NCBI RefSeq assembly: GCF_910592395.1
Contig: NC_088312.1
Coordinates: 10,974,001 to 11,038,000, forward strand
Source of the DNA: Lineus longissimus
Lineage: Eukaryota > Nemertea > Pilidiophora > Heteronemertea > Lineidae
Reading direction: 5' to 3'
DNA: 64,000 nucleotides
Shown here: piece by piece, positions 22,686 to 34,800 of the stretch
How the letters are laid out: each line of letters begins with the position of its first letter
Position numbering within the stretch: position 1 is the first letter of the stretch
The notes under the pieces: model-generated
The model's database searches: none
The model's input: only the letters and a program-made list of their open reading frames with translations
What the model was told of the DNA's origin: nothing
Position numbers and translations under genes: made by a program

Positions 22686-23175
22686 TGTCGGCGCTTCGCC
22701 ATGTGGGTTTTTCGCGGTTTTTTTCTTCTTTACGTTTCCTGTGAAGTCACCCTCCTCGGCTACGTTGCAACGCCACGGGGAATATTGGGTGACGTCACGG
22801 GGTTCTCGGGTGATGATTGTTGTCGTTTCCGCACGGATGCGCGCTCCAGTTCCGTTTCCGTTTCCGTGTCTTTTTCCGCCTTTTTATGCACAATTTACGC
22901 ATAATCCTTAAATCATATCGTAGTGTTTATAGAGGACAAAGTGGAAAATGTTATGTAAGTTTTTATAGGCCTTTTTTTCACTCACTTGTATAATATTATT
23001 TACTCTTTGTTTCCCCCGTCTCGGGAACCCAATCTGAGCCTTTTCATACATGTCATAACATTTAGTTTGGGTTCAATTTGTGTATTTCAGTTTACCGTGT
23101 TTGACCATTAAAGAGAAGTTTTGTAAAGCACGCGTTGACGTTCATTGCAAGAAGAGTCCTCACGAGATTATAAGC
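22686..23175 (+). repeat. Probable 3' LTR of the BEL/Pao element
   Basis: A purine-rich tract (GGAGGGGAGA) precedes TGTCGGCGCTTCGCC, the expected arrangement of polypurine tract and LTR start (TG). About 490 bp of non-coding sequence then runs to the start of duplication copy B. There is no 5' LTR for comparison, so the right border is inferred. Confidence 0.55.
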
Positions 23176-23667
23176 CATTATATACAGCATGGACATAAGC
23201 ACATACTTCAAATTGAGGGAAAAGCAAGGAAGTTAGAGGAGGTTGGTCTGCATGTTTGACCTTTTAGTCGAAGCTATTTTAAAGAGGCATATTTGCCACA
23301 ACTCATAGTCCTTTCCTGCGTTCTCCGTTCCTGGATTCTCCTGAAAACGGGTTCTTCAATTTGGTACAGTTTTGTCTGTGAAACTTTGTAACAACTCACT
23401 CTAAACGCGCATCTACATGTATCATGCTCGTTCGGCAAAACCAGCATGGTCATGATTGATGATTCATCAATACCTGTCTCCTTTGGTCCATGCTCCTCCA
23501 TTCAAGGAACAGGCCAAGAGAGTCGTCTGCTATCTCATTCAGTTACCCAGTGTTTAGATTCTTCTTCTTCTTCTACTTCAGTCAGTGGCGGATAATCTTT
23601 GTCATCTTCTTCTCAGGGACAGTCCAGTGTAATTTGGAGGAGAGGAATCTAGTGCAGTCGCGGCATC

Positions 23668-23853
23668 ATGTTCACAAGGTTCGCTAGGTCCACCCTACAG
23701 TCTGCAGGCAAATGGCATTGGCTGCATTGGATGCTAGCTTTGACGTCACTACGGCATGAATCGATCCAAGAATCCTATGTACACGTCCCCTGGCAACTTC
23801 ACAACACCTTCCAGATTTCGTGGCGGCAAGACGTGCTGAAAGATCGCTCCTGA
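23668..23853 (+). pseudogene. Dioxygenase 5' fragment (truncated duplicate)
   Basis: The first 15 codons match the dioxygenase presequence (MFTRFARSTLQSAGK), then the sequence switches to DNA from 3 kb further downstream and reads a further 46 unrelated codons to a stop. The catalytic domain is absent. If transcribed it would yield a 61-residue peptide bearing only the putative presequence start. Confidence 0.85.
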
Positions 23854-24712
23854 AATTTTTTCTTTTAAACGGAAAAACAATTCCAAGGTAACTTGAGATT
23901 TGTTTCGATAGCTTCAATCAGATGAGCCTGAACTACAAGGAGGAAATTGCCGCCGAACATGTTAAGGAAAAACACAAAAACATAAGTTTTCTGCGATGTT
24001 ATTAGTTGGTTTACAATATTTCGGGTTGCCATCCTAATCTTTGGCGTCATGACGTCATGACGTCACCCCGATCCCATCCCAGAATCCTTTGTACCCCCTT
24101 GACAACGTAGCAACGTAGCAACTGCCTTGGCGACTTCATTGCGACAAGTTGTGAAAGATATTTGCTCCATAAAATTTGTCCCATCTACACAACAAATCTA
24201 AAGGTACAGTTTATTTGTAATTGAACATATAACCTCCATTTGATGGTCCCGAATTCAAACGAGCAATTACTGCCAAACCGAGATCTAGAAAATGAGCAAA
24301 AAACCCGCTTTTACCTAAATGTCAGATTTTTGACGTAATTGCTTGCAAAAAGGCCCTTAGCAACGTAGCAGTAGATCTTTGGCCGCACTGTTCATTTGTA
24401 TCAAAGATTCGAAACTCTCATGGTCAAAACCGCAATTCTGATTGAGAAAAAGGAGCATACCACATTTTTGTTTTGGGGCTTTGGTGAGATTCTTAGTTTC
24501 GGGTTTGCCGATTTCTATGACGTCGATCACGTGGTCATGCTCCGCGTGTCACTTCCCCGCCGCGGATGCTATTCCGTTGGATTGCCCAGCCCCCAACGCC
24601 TGGTACTCATTATAAGTGCTCTTACAGCACTCTCTGGTACTCATTATAAGTACTCTGTGACTGATAAAACTTGTTGCGCCTTACTTTAATTGAATATTGT
24701 TCCAGAATCAAA

Positions 24713-27700
24713 ATGGCATCAAAGACGGTGCGATCACCGTACATAGAGCAGTTGACAGAAGAATCTGAGTTAAGGATGCAGTGAGTACCTACACACAATG
24801 CATCCACTATGAAGTGGCGTCTGTTATGATACTGTGTTAATGTTATATCCGTCTCACGTTAGCCATCCATTAGCTTGACTTGTAACATGTTACATCAGAA
24901 CAAATCTAAAAAAATTCACGAAATAAAAAGTAAACGTCAGCCAAAATTAACTTCAAGTTCTACCGGCCCCGCTTACAAAACAATATCACGTCAAATGAAC
25001 ACAAATCGTAACCTTCTTCTAGCAATCTTCTTATCTCAGCTTGAAATTAGGAGCCAGCTCTTAATTATTTTTATCTCAATCAATTGATTGATATAATTTC
25101 ACTAAATTCAAGAATTATTAGTCATCAAAATGTAGCACGTTGACCCGGTACTTTGCCACCGGGCACCGGAGCCAGAATGAACTTCGGTGCAAATGCTTTC
25201 AATGTCATTTTCAGTAAACTCCTATGCCAGAAATATTCAACCAAGTATGCTGACACAAACAGGGAATACGCCAGCCAAGGTTCATCCGATCGCCTTCCGA
25301 TCGAGGGAGCTAGTTGCCAAGAAGAAGCTGCGAGCAGTGATAACCTTAGCACCCAAGTAGCTGAATTTCTTGAAGCAATTATAAATGGGGTATGTGATGA
25401 CCACCTTCCACTCCAAGGATCGAAACTTAATGACGAGCTTGCAGGCAAAGAACCTCCAAAGAACGTTTCAAGGAACGACGACCTTTCCAACAAAGAAGTT
25501 CAAAGGAACCACGATCTTGCCAACGAAGACATTCCGATGAACGCCGATCTTGTCAGCCATGGCGGAGCTCATTATTATCGTTACAGAAATGCGATGGCAT
25601 CCAATAAGATGCCATCCTACCGTTGCCATGAGTTGACAGAACCATCGCACTTGCAGTGAGTATCATCATGTATTCATATCCTTTTCTTAGTATTCTTGTC
25701 TTTTAGACAAAGACATTTTCGTGAACTATACCTATATAACAGTTGCCGGTATCAAGTTAATCCCCACAGCCAATGATTAGTACGTACTACAGATGGACAG
25801 AATAAATCATTTTATCTGGCCGGTACTCCCTGGAAGTCTTTTAATCCTCACAGACACTCTCACTATATAATTTCAGCAACCTCGAGTTCCAACCTTATTC
25901 GAAAAAATATTTTGGCACGCTTAATGACATGAAGAAAGGCATTGGTTGTCGCACGACTGAAACTATTGGGAGCAAGGCAGTTGATCATGCGCATGCAGAC
26001 CTTGGACCCAATCAAACTCATGTTCCCCAGGAACTCGATGCCACCCATGCAGAGATGGGACCAGTCGATGCTACCTTTGCGAAACAGGAGCAAGATGCTA
26101 CATGTACATTTGCAAAACAGGAGCAAGATGCTCCCTCTGCAGACGTTGGGCTCGCCGATGCTACTCTTGCAGACATGGGGGAGTTCACCGATGCTACCAT
26201 TGTCGGCATGGAACTCACAAATGCCACCAATGAAGACATGCGACCAGTTGAATATAAGGTGGCCAAGCAAAGGTGGAACATCTTTAAAAAGATCAAACGC
26301 AGGTTTGTAATACATGTACTTTGTCAACTCGGCCTGCGAAGGTTCGCCTCATGTAGCCACCAAGATAAGTTTCGTGTCGCTTAAAGTTCTTCAGTTCTCT
26401 TCTAAATATGCCTTCTGAAGGAGACACTCAGTCTGGCAGGAAAAATGCTTGTCCGACTTTCTCTTGCGATTGGTGTTGGCTTTCTTTTGACATGCGTGTG
26501 CAGGTATGGCTATTGACCACTTATGTCATTGTTTCAGGTTTCGCCGACAATCATCAAACCATGCTGCTGGCTTTACCCAGATTGTAGAGCAAGGTGCATC
26601 CTTTGCAGAACAGGAGCAAGAGGTCACCTTTGGAGAACAGGAGCAAGATGCTACTACCATTGCAGACATGGAGCTCGCACATACTACCTTTGCAGACATG
26701 AAACTTGCCAATACTACCATTGCAGACGTGGAGCGCGCCAATCCTTCCCTTGCAGACATTGAACTTGCAAATGCTACCATTGCAGACATGCGACCAATTG
26801 ACTATAAGGTGGCCAAGCAAAGGTGGAACATGTTTAAAAAGATGAAACGCAGGTAAGGGATACTTTGTCAACTAGACCGGTTAGACTATAGGTTCGCTTA
26901 TATAGCCCCCATGAACCACCAGGTTTGAGTATGTGCTCTTAAGATAATAGGTTTCGTATGGCTAAAAGTTTTTCAGTTCTCTTCTAGATATGCTTTCTAA
27001 GAGAGACACTCAGACTGGCAGCCTGCTAAGAAAGATGTCCAACGAAAGATGGAAAATGTTTGTCCGACTTACTCACTCTTGCGATTGATGTGGGCTTTCT
27101 TTTTATAGACATGCAAGTATGACTATTGACCGCTCATGTCATTCTTTTAGGTTTCACCGACAATCGTCAAATCATGCTGCAGGCCTTACCAAGATTGAAG
27201 AAGAACCTGCCGACATCGCCAATGAGATTGACGACATAGTTCAGGAAGTAGCAAGCACTGATGACCCTGGCATGATTCAGGAAACAGCAAGCATTGATGA
27301 ACCGGTCAGCCAGGGAGCTGATGAAAATAACAATCATCAGAAACAGAAGACTGATAAAAGAAGGTCACCTCTGAAGAAGCTGAAAAGCAGGTAAGGATTC
27401 TCTTCTGCTTGAGTTGTAGTCCACTGGCAACCAAGTGATGAAGTGTTGCTACCTATAGCAATAACTCCACCATGTCAGCCCCTCATTGACGGCGAATATG
27501 CGAACTGGTGTGAGTCTGCTTCTTACCACCCATTCTAACTTAACCGAGGAAGAAAAGTGGTAAACCTCAAGGTCATGAGGAGCAGTCAGTCAGACAGTCG
27601 GACAATATTTCATTGTCTCAAATTCTTCAAAAATCTTTACTGCAAACTGTAATATCTTTTCAGAATTCGGCGCTTGTTCGAACTTGATGCTGCTTGTACC

Positions 27701-28286
27701 ATCAGCACTTTGGATGACATTGATATTTTGAGTGCTAGATCATCCACATACGCATTGGACAAGCAGAATGACATTGATGGAGACACTCTGTCTACCTTGG
27801 ATGAAGCTGTCGTCGTCGATAGGATTGATGTAGCAACTGTTGAAGTACTGAGTGATGACAACACAGATCATAAGAGAAAAGAGGTAAACTGCCTATGAAT
27901 TTTAAGCAAGTTTCGGCTATATAGTAAATACTAATTCCGAAGTACCTGTTCTTGTATCCCAAAGTGCAGCAGTTTGTCAAAGATGGTCATGTTGCTTTCA
28001 CTATTTGAAGGTACTTTTGGAGACTAGATGAAACAGCTTTCATAGATTTAACATCGAGAGAGCTTGGCCTTTTGCTATGTGTTCCGTTCGAGTTTTTCTC
28101 ATGCTGATGTCGAACGCCGGCAGTGGGCTCCTGGCTGTAGCTGCTGTGATTGTCGAAAATAATTCAAGTCGTAAATTATTTCTTCCACTTCCTTTCCAGA
28201 GGTCACGAGGTAAGGGGAGTAAGATCTGGAAGCGTATCAAGCGAGCAATGACGTGCTCGTGTCTCCGCTCCCAAACCTCCCAGTAA
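24713..28286 (+). CDS. Unknown seven-exon gene, copy B (611 aa)
   Basis: Exons 24713-24780, 25176-25655, 25877-26302, 26538-26852, 27151-27390, 27664-27883 and 28200-28286 match copy A exon for exon with the same phases and sum to 1836 bp. Compared with A there is a 12-bp insertion in exon 2 (adds four residues near Asn-Val-Ser-Arg), an in-frame rearrangement in exon 4 (an extra GEQEQDA in place of SANFWLAD), and a 3-bp loss in exon 6. Introns contain indels not divisible by three, so coding constraint on length is suggested. Substitutions in exons are mostly amino-acid-changing. Function unknown. It lies about 1 kb downstream of a duplicated dioxygenase promoter, which could alter its expression. 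Confidence 0.62.
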
Positions 28287-30011
28287 ACCCGCACCACTCC
28301 TTCCAAGACTCTAAGACCATGCGGCAGGTGCAGTTCCGTGGAGTCGAAGATCCCCATCGAGGTGTGGGCCGGTCTACCATCTACGGCACCAGCCCTTGAG
28401 CATCTCTGGTCACGAGTGCCACCAAGAGCACTTGTTCTGTGGAGATGCCTTGGGTAAAGGTTGATGAGGTTAGAAACCTTTCAGAGTTGGAGATCAGACG
28501 GGGCTGACGCAATCGGGGAGTAAGTAACGCCAGACTGGATTTGTAAAGGAATGCGAGAAAAACCAAAAAATTTCACAAAATTCTTTTTTTTTCTCACTTT
28601 TTTTTGCTATGCTCGAAATGTGTCATGTCTAGTAAACTTTATAGTAGTCTCAACACAGGCCGGAATTACATTTGTAGATTTGTCATTGATGAATCTTCCG
28701 AGCTGTGGTGAAGAATAGCTGTATTGTTGAAACCTGGATTCTAACCAGGAGGACGGAAACACGAAGTAGGTGTAGCACCGAAACTCGCACCAGTGACTAA
28801 CCGTCAGGAAGGTTGCTAACGCGAGTCTCGGCTTTTTTTACGTGTGCCAGCTAATGGATTATTCCATGGCCACTCTTAATGGGACTTGGGGCTGGTGGTG
28901 GTTACCTTGGGATCCGATTTTTTTATACAGCAGAAAACCACTTCCTTCGACCATTTCTTTCAATATCCTACTCTGGAGTCCATCCCTGAACGAAGACGCC
29001 CAAGAGATCGAATGCTTTGTCAGTTTTCCGACTGGATCCCACGTAAGTCACAGTGTCTGATGGTGGACCACGCCTGCACCGCACCAAGGCCTGTTTGGCC
29101 CGGTCTCGGCTCCGCGGCCCCAACCTATCGCTTTCGCAGGTCTTAGAGTCAGCGCCAAGGGAGCAACACCAGAAAGAAGCAGCACATCGATAAAACCAAC
29201 CTCTAATATGCAAAACATCACTTGTCTCTTCTCGACCAGGACAACGACGAACATTATCATTAAATCCATCACCGAGTCTCCTTCCATCAAAAACGGCGAA
29301 TGGACCTTTTGAATTATTCTGCGCTTCTTATTAAAATGTTAAAACCCAAAATGATTTGTTGAGTCAGTCTTCTGAAGCTGCGTATACGTATTCTCTACAG
29401 GAATCACTGTCATGATCATCTTCTTGTTCCGTGGACAATTTCCCTCGAGTCAACAGATCTTATTCCGCGCCCCATCGTAGGTTTGACAGCGTCCCTACCG
29501 TAAAGCCGCCAAATGTCAAGAATTGCATGATTTTGCCACACTTTTCCGCCGATGAAGCCACAAATTACAGCGTTGTATAAGACGTACCTGGGCAGATCGA
29601 TATAGGTTGGGCGGCATCATTTAATATCCCAGTTTATCAATATTGCATGAAATATATAAAATAGATTATCATGTTTAATCATGATATATTGTGCAATCCG
29701 ATGGCACCAACTGAAGTGGATTTTTATATATTTTGATACGAAATCTCACTACTTCTCTTGTGCGCCATCAGAAGGCCTGGTTAGGTCCATGGGGTAGGTC
29801 GAATTGTTTTTTTGTGTCTCATTACCACAGTGCATTCCCTTTAAAAGTGACATTAATTTGCAGACGTCGCAATCATTACGTCATTGAATATGGTCTTGTG
29901 TGATGACCATGCACCCTGAGACAAAGAATAGGACGAAGGCCAAATTAAACTCGTGCAGAATTTCAATTCTGAAAGAAACCCTGAAGACAATGACGGGTTA
30001 AGATCAACGAA
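28287..30011. other. Downstream region of unknown gene B, no confident gene
   Basis: This is the counterpart of 17416-19116. The 86-codon frame (28886-29146) stays open; the frame corresponding to 18484-18702 is interrupted by a 6-bp insertion containing TGA. No product can be assigned. Confidence 0.4.
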
Positions 30012-30173
30012 ATGGAAAATTTGACGCATTCACTGGATAAAAATGATAGCAAAGAGGAACACAACAGTACTGCGTACGACGCAACACCTCAAACCGCCGC
30101 CAAAAATGACGAAGGGCGGTTACCAGATAGTCGATCATTGAAGCGGAGTAGCCTAATCGGTGAAATTCCATAA
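30012..30173 (+). CDS. Small ORF, 53 codons, duplicate of 19117-19278
   Basis: Same length and stop as the copy A frame, with four replacement differences and no silent ones that I can see. Evidence for translation is weak. Confidence 0.22.
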   Translation: MENLTHSLDKNDSKEEHNSTAYDATPQTAAKNDEGRLPDSRSLKRSSLIGEIP

Positions 30174-30280
30174 CCATGATTTTCAGTCTCACATAAAGCA
30201 ATGTGACATCATTACCATCGATCTTGATTTATTTCTGGTAAACAATAATATACGTGCATTCCCTTCAGGAGACAAGGCGT

Positions 30281-31856
30281 TTCCCATAATTGTGTCATCT
30301 GCTGAAGTCGGCTGCGTCTCTCGTCACCTGCTGCGATGGAGTACACACCGAGTGTCACTAGACGAGTGAAGCGGCTACGACGGGGGTAAGACAATTGTTG
30401 TATTGAGGTGTCGTGTGTTGTAAAAACGCAGGTTTTCGACCATTGCGTACACTTTCGACAATACCGGAGTCAGTGATTTGATTTGGTGTCAGCTCATTTT
30501 CGGTCCGCAATAAAAAGTGCGCAACATGACTGACGCGACACGCCTTAAAAATCGTGGCGAGTTGCACGAGAATGATACCTCCTCTCGCACTGCTCACTAT
30601 TCTTCCTGTGCAGTACTGGCCAGAAATAAGCTTCCATTTTTACTACAACAGCAACAACGTGCTGCTTTCCGCACATGTTTTATATGCAGGTACTCTCCAG
30701 GGTCCTGTGCACCTTCACCGGGGTAGGACACTGGCATTATTGACCAACACTGGTCGCCCACCTGCCAGCCCCTCTATATAATAAATAATAATAATTTTCA
30801 TTTGTATGGTGCTTTTCCGCGGTTTAACCACGCTCAAAGCGCCCCGCTCCACTCGTTTTCAACTGTCTCTTGAATTTTCACGGTTTGTCTCTGCTCGAAG
30901 GGCTTGGGGCAGTTTGTTCCAAAGGATTATGATCAAAAAACTTGCCCATAATCAAAAGCTCAGAGTATGGAACGCAGCGGCTATTCGATTTTAGCGAAGA
31001 GTCACCCTGGAGACGGTGACGATGACTTAGACGAAAATATACCTCTCTCGTGTAGAAGTCTTCTAACGATGAAAACCCGAAGGCTTGATACCAAATGCGG
31101 TCACGTTGTCATAGCAAAATAAACGTACGTGCACGAGATGTGTTAAGATGCAATCACTTACAAATTAATTATCAACAAGCGACATGTGTTGGGGGAATGG
31201 TCTGGTTCAGTTTCCTTGGAAACCTGTTATGCAATCCCATCTCCTCACCGTTCTATAGAAAATAACGGTACTCTATCTATAGAACATCGTCATTGATGGC
31301 TAGTCTAAGTCCCAATTCGGATACGTCTTTGAAAGTGAATCAAAGGTTGGTAGTTACGATAATCGGGAATATTTTATCGATCAATGACTTATCGGCATTT
31401 CCATTTGCAACGCGAGAACGTTGACAACCAATAATTTCTCACCCGTCACAAAAGCACCACAAACGACAGCGCTGATGCGACAAAGGCGGGTAGAATATAT
31501 CAAATAAGATGAAAGCCTTACATGATAGCTGGTTTCTGCTTCTTCTATAACTTTTGTACTTTTATACATGTTTAGTCTGGTAAGCTAACAAAGACATGAA
31601 GATCCTGTCGAAGCTACAGGTGACCAAAAGTAACATTCCTTGTCACGTACAATATTCTGCAATAACTTCTTTACGAGCCCATTTCAGAAGCAAGACACTT
31701 TCAGAAAAGCATAGTTTATTGATTGATGAAACAGACGAAACACCTATTGAAGGGATCCGTCTGGTCCTGTCCTTGAACGATGCGTGCCAAGTTTTAAGTT
31801 TTCGTGTTGGTTCATTTTGATAAGTTATTTGATCAAACGTATCTCATTATGGCAGG
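30281..31856. other. Intergenic region upstream of the TRP channel gene
   Basis: Unique sequence follows the end of duplication copy B. At about 30778-30870 an ATAATAATAATAA run followed by TTTTCATTTGTATGGTGC and CTCAAAGCGCC resembles a degenerate retroposon tail common in marine animals (tentative). Promoter and any 5' untranslated exon of the channel gene probably lie here, but I cannot point to them. Confidence 0.4.
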
Positions 31857-34800
31857 ATGTCGGCCCCAGTTGGCCAGGCCAAGATCGACCACCGTGGAGA
31901 GGTATACAGACGAACCCGGTGCCGCAGTGACGTCCTCAGTGACTATGACTTCAGCACAATCAACGACTTGGATATGGAATGGTTCAGTGTGGCCGGGTCG
32001 AATTCTCATCATGGAGGTTAGTGGCCACATTGGCTTAAATAATAATTTTATCCATAAGTGACCAGAAAAAAATCATAGCCAGCTTTCTTTTGAAATGCCT
32101 ATGCCGCGCAGCTTGTCCTATCTCTAGACGCTCAGATAAAATAAATGTATATTTCCCTGCTGCGCATTTTGACCCGAGACGTACAGTACAGGCTCCACCA
32201 GAGATGGACATCTCACCGAGACAGATACTTATGTTTCAAGTAGTGGCCAGACAGATATATTTCACCCGGTGGTTTATCTAGTTGAGACAGATATTTTAAC
32301 CTGGGGTGGATATCTTCAGCTGTGACTGGAGTTTTTAGGCCGGGTTAGCCATCACAACAGATCCATCTCGTCATCACCTAAAGAAGTCCAGAGCAAAAAA
32401 TCAGAACTGCATATGCCAGAGTTGTTTTTCTTTCGACTGTGTACGATGTCTTTTTCTCAGACAATGGCGTCAACCGAGGTTTCATTGGTGATTCCCAAGA
32501 TGGACCTGACTTGACGACAGTGGGCTTATCGGACTTCGACGAGGACATTGCACTCCTAAAGGAGGATGCTGTTTTCCAGAGACGGGTGAGTGTTCAGCCG
32601 GTTATGTAGTTTTAAGCAGTAAAAGATAAGAAATTGGAGAAGGATGCCGTTTTAATAATATACCCCACTATAAGTGGCGTCAGATGATATTATGAATAGA
32701 GGGAGACAATGTCACAATCGCGAATCGTCTCCCCAACCACCTCTGTGCTCTCCCTCTCCCAGACCCAGCCACTAACCTTGGACGGTTTCGGTTATTATTT
32801 CAGGTGTCCAGAAAAATGAAAGTATACCTGATCAACAGACAGGAGGCTGAAGTGGAGACACTACTTGACCACATCGTTCAGAATCAGGGCGGTTTGGACG
32901 AAGCACTGCTCTATGTTATATCATCCATGTACAACGAAATAAAGGTAAAACATCGTTATATCAACAAACAGGCACCACAGAAGGCATCTAAAACCGTCCT
33001 CACCTCGCCACGCAACTACATGTATGCCGGCACGACTTTTTTGTGGGCGGCGGCGAAAATTTACCATCTCCTTCATTTTCCTTAAAGAAATGCCTAGCGC
33101 AGTGACCATGCTGTGATCGAGACTTGTACATTTTGGTGCAAACCCAGTCAGGAGCTATCGCGACCCTGAGGTGGCTCACCCATATCACAATCGGATATTA
33201 TCTTTACTTATCATTTACTGGGGCTGGTGCAGCCATGACGGATGACGGTCTTACAGTGTATACCTTTATTCTAGGTGCAAACCTTGACTAGGATCCTCCT
33301 AAACCGCGGCGCCTCACCCCTCGCCCTCGACAGTGACCGTAAGACCCCACTCCACCACTCCGTCCAGCGCGGTTTCTACGGCGTTTGTGTGCGCCTCCTC
33401 GAATCTGAGGTGGACCCTCTCGCCCCGGATAAGGATGGACTGACTCCTTTTGACTGGGCACTAAAGGATAAGAATGATGCCGTAGCAGCTTTGATACTGC
33501 AATATGTTCCCGCCAAGACGTAAGTCTGTTTCTAGTGTTTTGTCTCTCACAGTAGTTGACAATTCTCTGATCTTTGAAATCGAGGGTAAATCTCGGAGTT
33601 AATCAAAGTTGCTATCATCAATGACTTAAAAACGTCCGTCTCTCCTTCATCCCTTCCAGCGTGCTTTCCAAGTTTTCTGCTCCGGATCAAAGTGGCAAAG
33701 CTGCTGAATATTCCTTCCATAATCTCATAAAGGAATCGATGCACGTGAGTATAAATGTGTAATACTGGTATGAGAATTCTTAGACTCGAAAACGAATCAA
33801 TGACCGACATGTTCATGTACAAATATCGATACGTTTGATTACGCATAAATATGTTTACGTCTGGGTGCTGTAATCTCAACCTCGCTATACAGTTATCAAG
33901 AATGAATAAAACGATGTATTTGGGTTACTCAGCTATCAGAAAAAATGTGCTGATTTTTGGCGTTGTGCGTGCGGGTCCCTCCTTCCTTGAAATAGGAGAC
34001 TTTGGATTGACGCGCTACGCAGATAAATCGGAATAATGTACAAAAATATTGCACAATGTAACATGATATAATACATATTTCCTCTAAATTTGTGTACTAA
34101 ATGCATAATGTAACATGATATAATACATATTTCCTCTCAATTTGTGTACTAAATGACCCAAAGAATAAACCAGCACGTGCTGAGAGATGCTTGGAGATAG
34201 ACGACACGCCTTTGTGGCACTGATGATCAATCATATTGATTGGAAATCAAGCTCGCCAAGCTCATCATGTTATCTTGTATCTTTGTTTATCGAACAGTTA
34301 TGGCCGTAAGCCGATGATAACCGATATAAGCGCGCGCAGTGTTGGTTTATAAATCATATTTCTCCCCATCAGTGAAGTCCCTGAAGCTTTTGAAGAACCG
34401 ACGAATGCATCGTGAAGAAAAAATATTTTGGAAGCCGCAAATAAGTGTAAACCATGCATTCCGCTCAAGGCGGACCCGTATAGAACACAGCGGGAATGAA
34501 TTGGGCGTGGTCATATCCCCGAGATGGGGTGGATACTAGCCGTTGACGGCGAATGTACATAATCATAGACTCTAAATGCCGGTGACCATCGGCATCCCGA
34601 CAAGTTCCCGGTATTGTCAGGATCCTGTCGCGAAGGTTTACGGAAGCTGTTGGATTAGCCCCGGAGGGTCCTTACGTACACCGCTGTCCAGCTAAAATTT
34701 CAACAACGGTTCCCATCCAAGCATGGCGGCGTTTCTTGATTGTCATGCATTCTTTAATTTTGTTTCAAGAAAACTGCTGTGGCTGTGCTTGACTGCACCC

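Larger units (their letters stand above)
19386..23175 (+). mobile_element. BEL/Pao LTR retrotransposon, 5'-truncated and internally deleted
   Basis: From left to right: Gag-like domain, Gag zinc-knuckle region, A17-type aspartic protease, then directly the integrase, and a 3' LTR-like tail. Reverse transcriptase and RNase H are missing between about 21480 and 21500. No 5' LTR exists: element sequence begins exactly where duplication copy A ends. The polyprotein frame is interrupted by stops (for example at 20462 and 20873) and by a shift before the integrase. The element is dead. The right end is uncertain, between 23150 and 23181. Confidence 0.88.
23182..30280. repeat. Segmental duplication, copy B (7.1 kb, with two deletions or missing insertions relative to A)
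   Basis: It is colinear with 7903-19385 but skips two intervals. It goes from the equivalent of about 8430 to about 11205 (removing most of the dioxygenase gene), and lacks the 11479-13120 transposon. The equivalences are 23182-23711 to 7903-8430, 23712-24001 to 11205-11478, and 24002-30280 to 13121-19385. It abuts the BEL/Pao 3' end on the left and unique DNA on the right. Confidence 0.9.
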
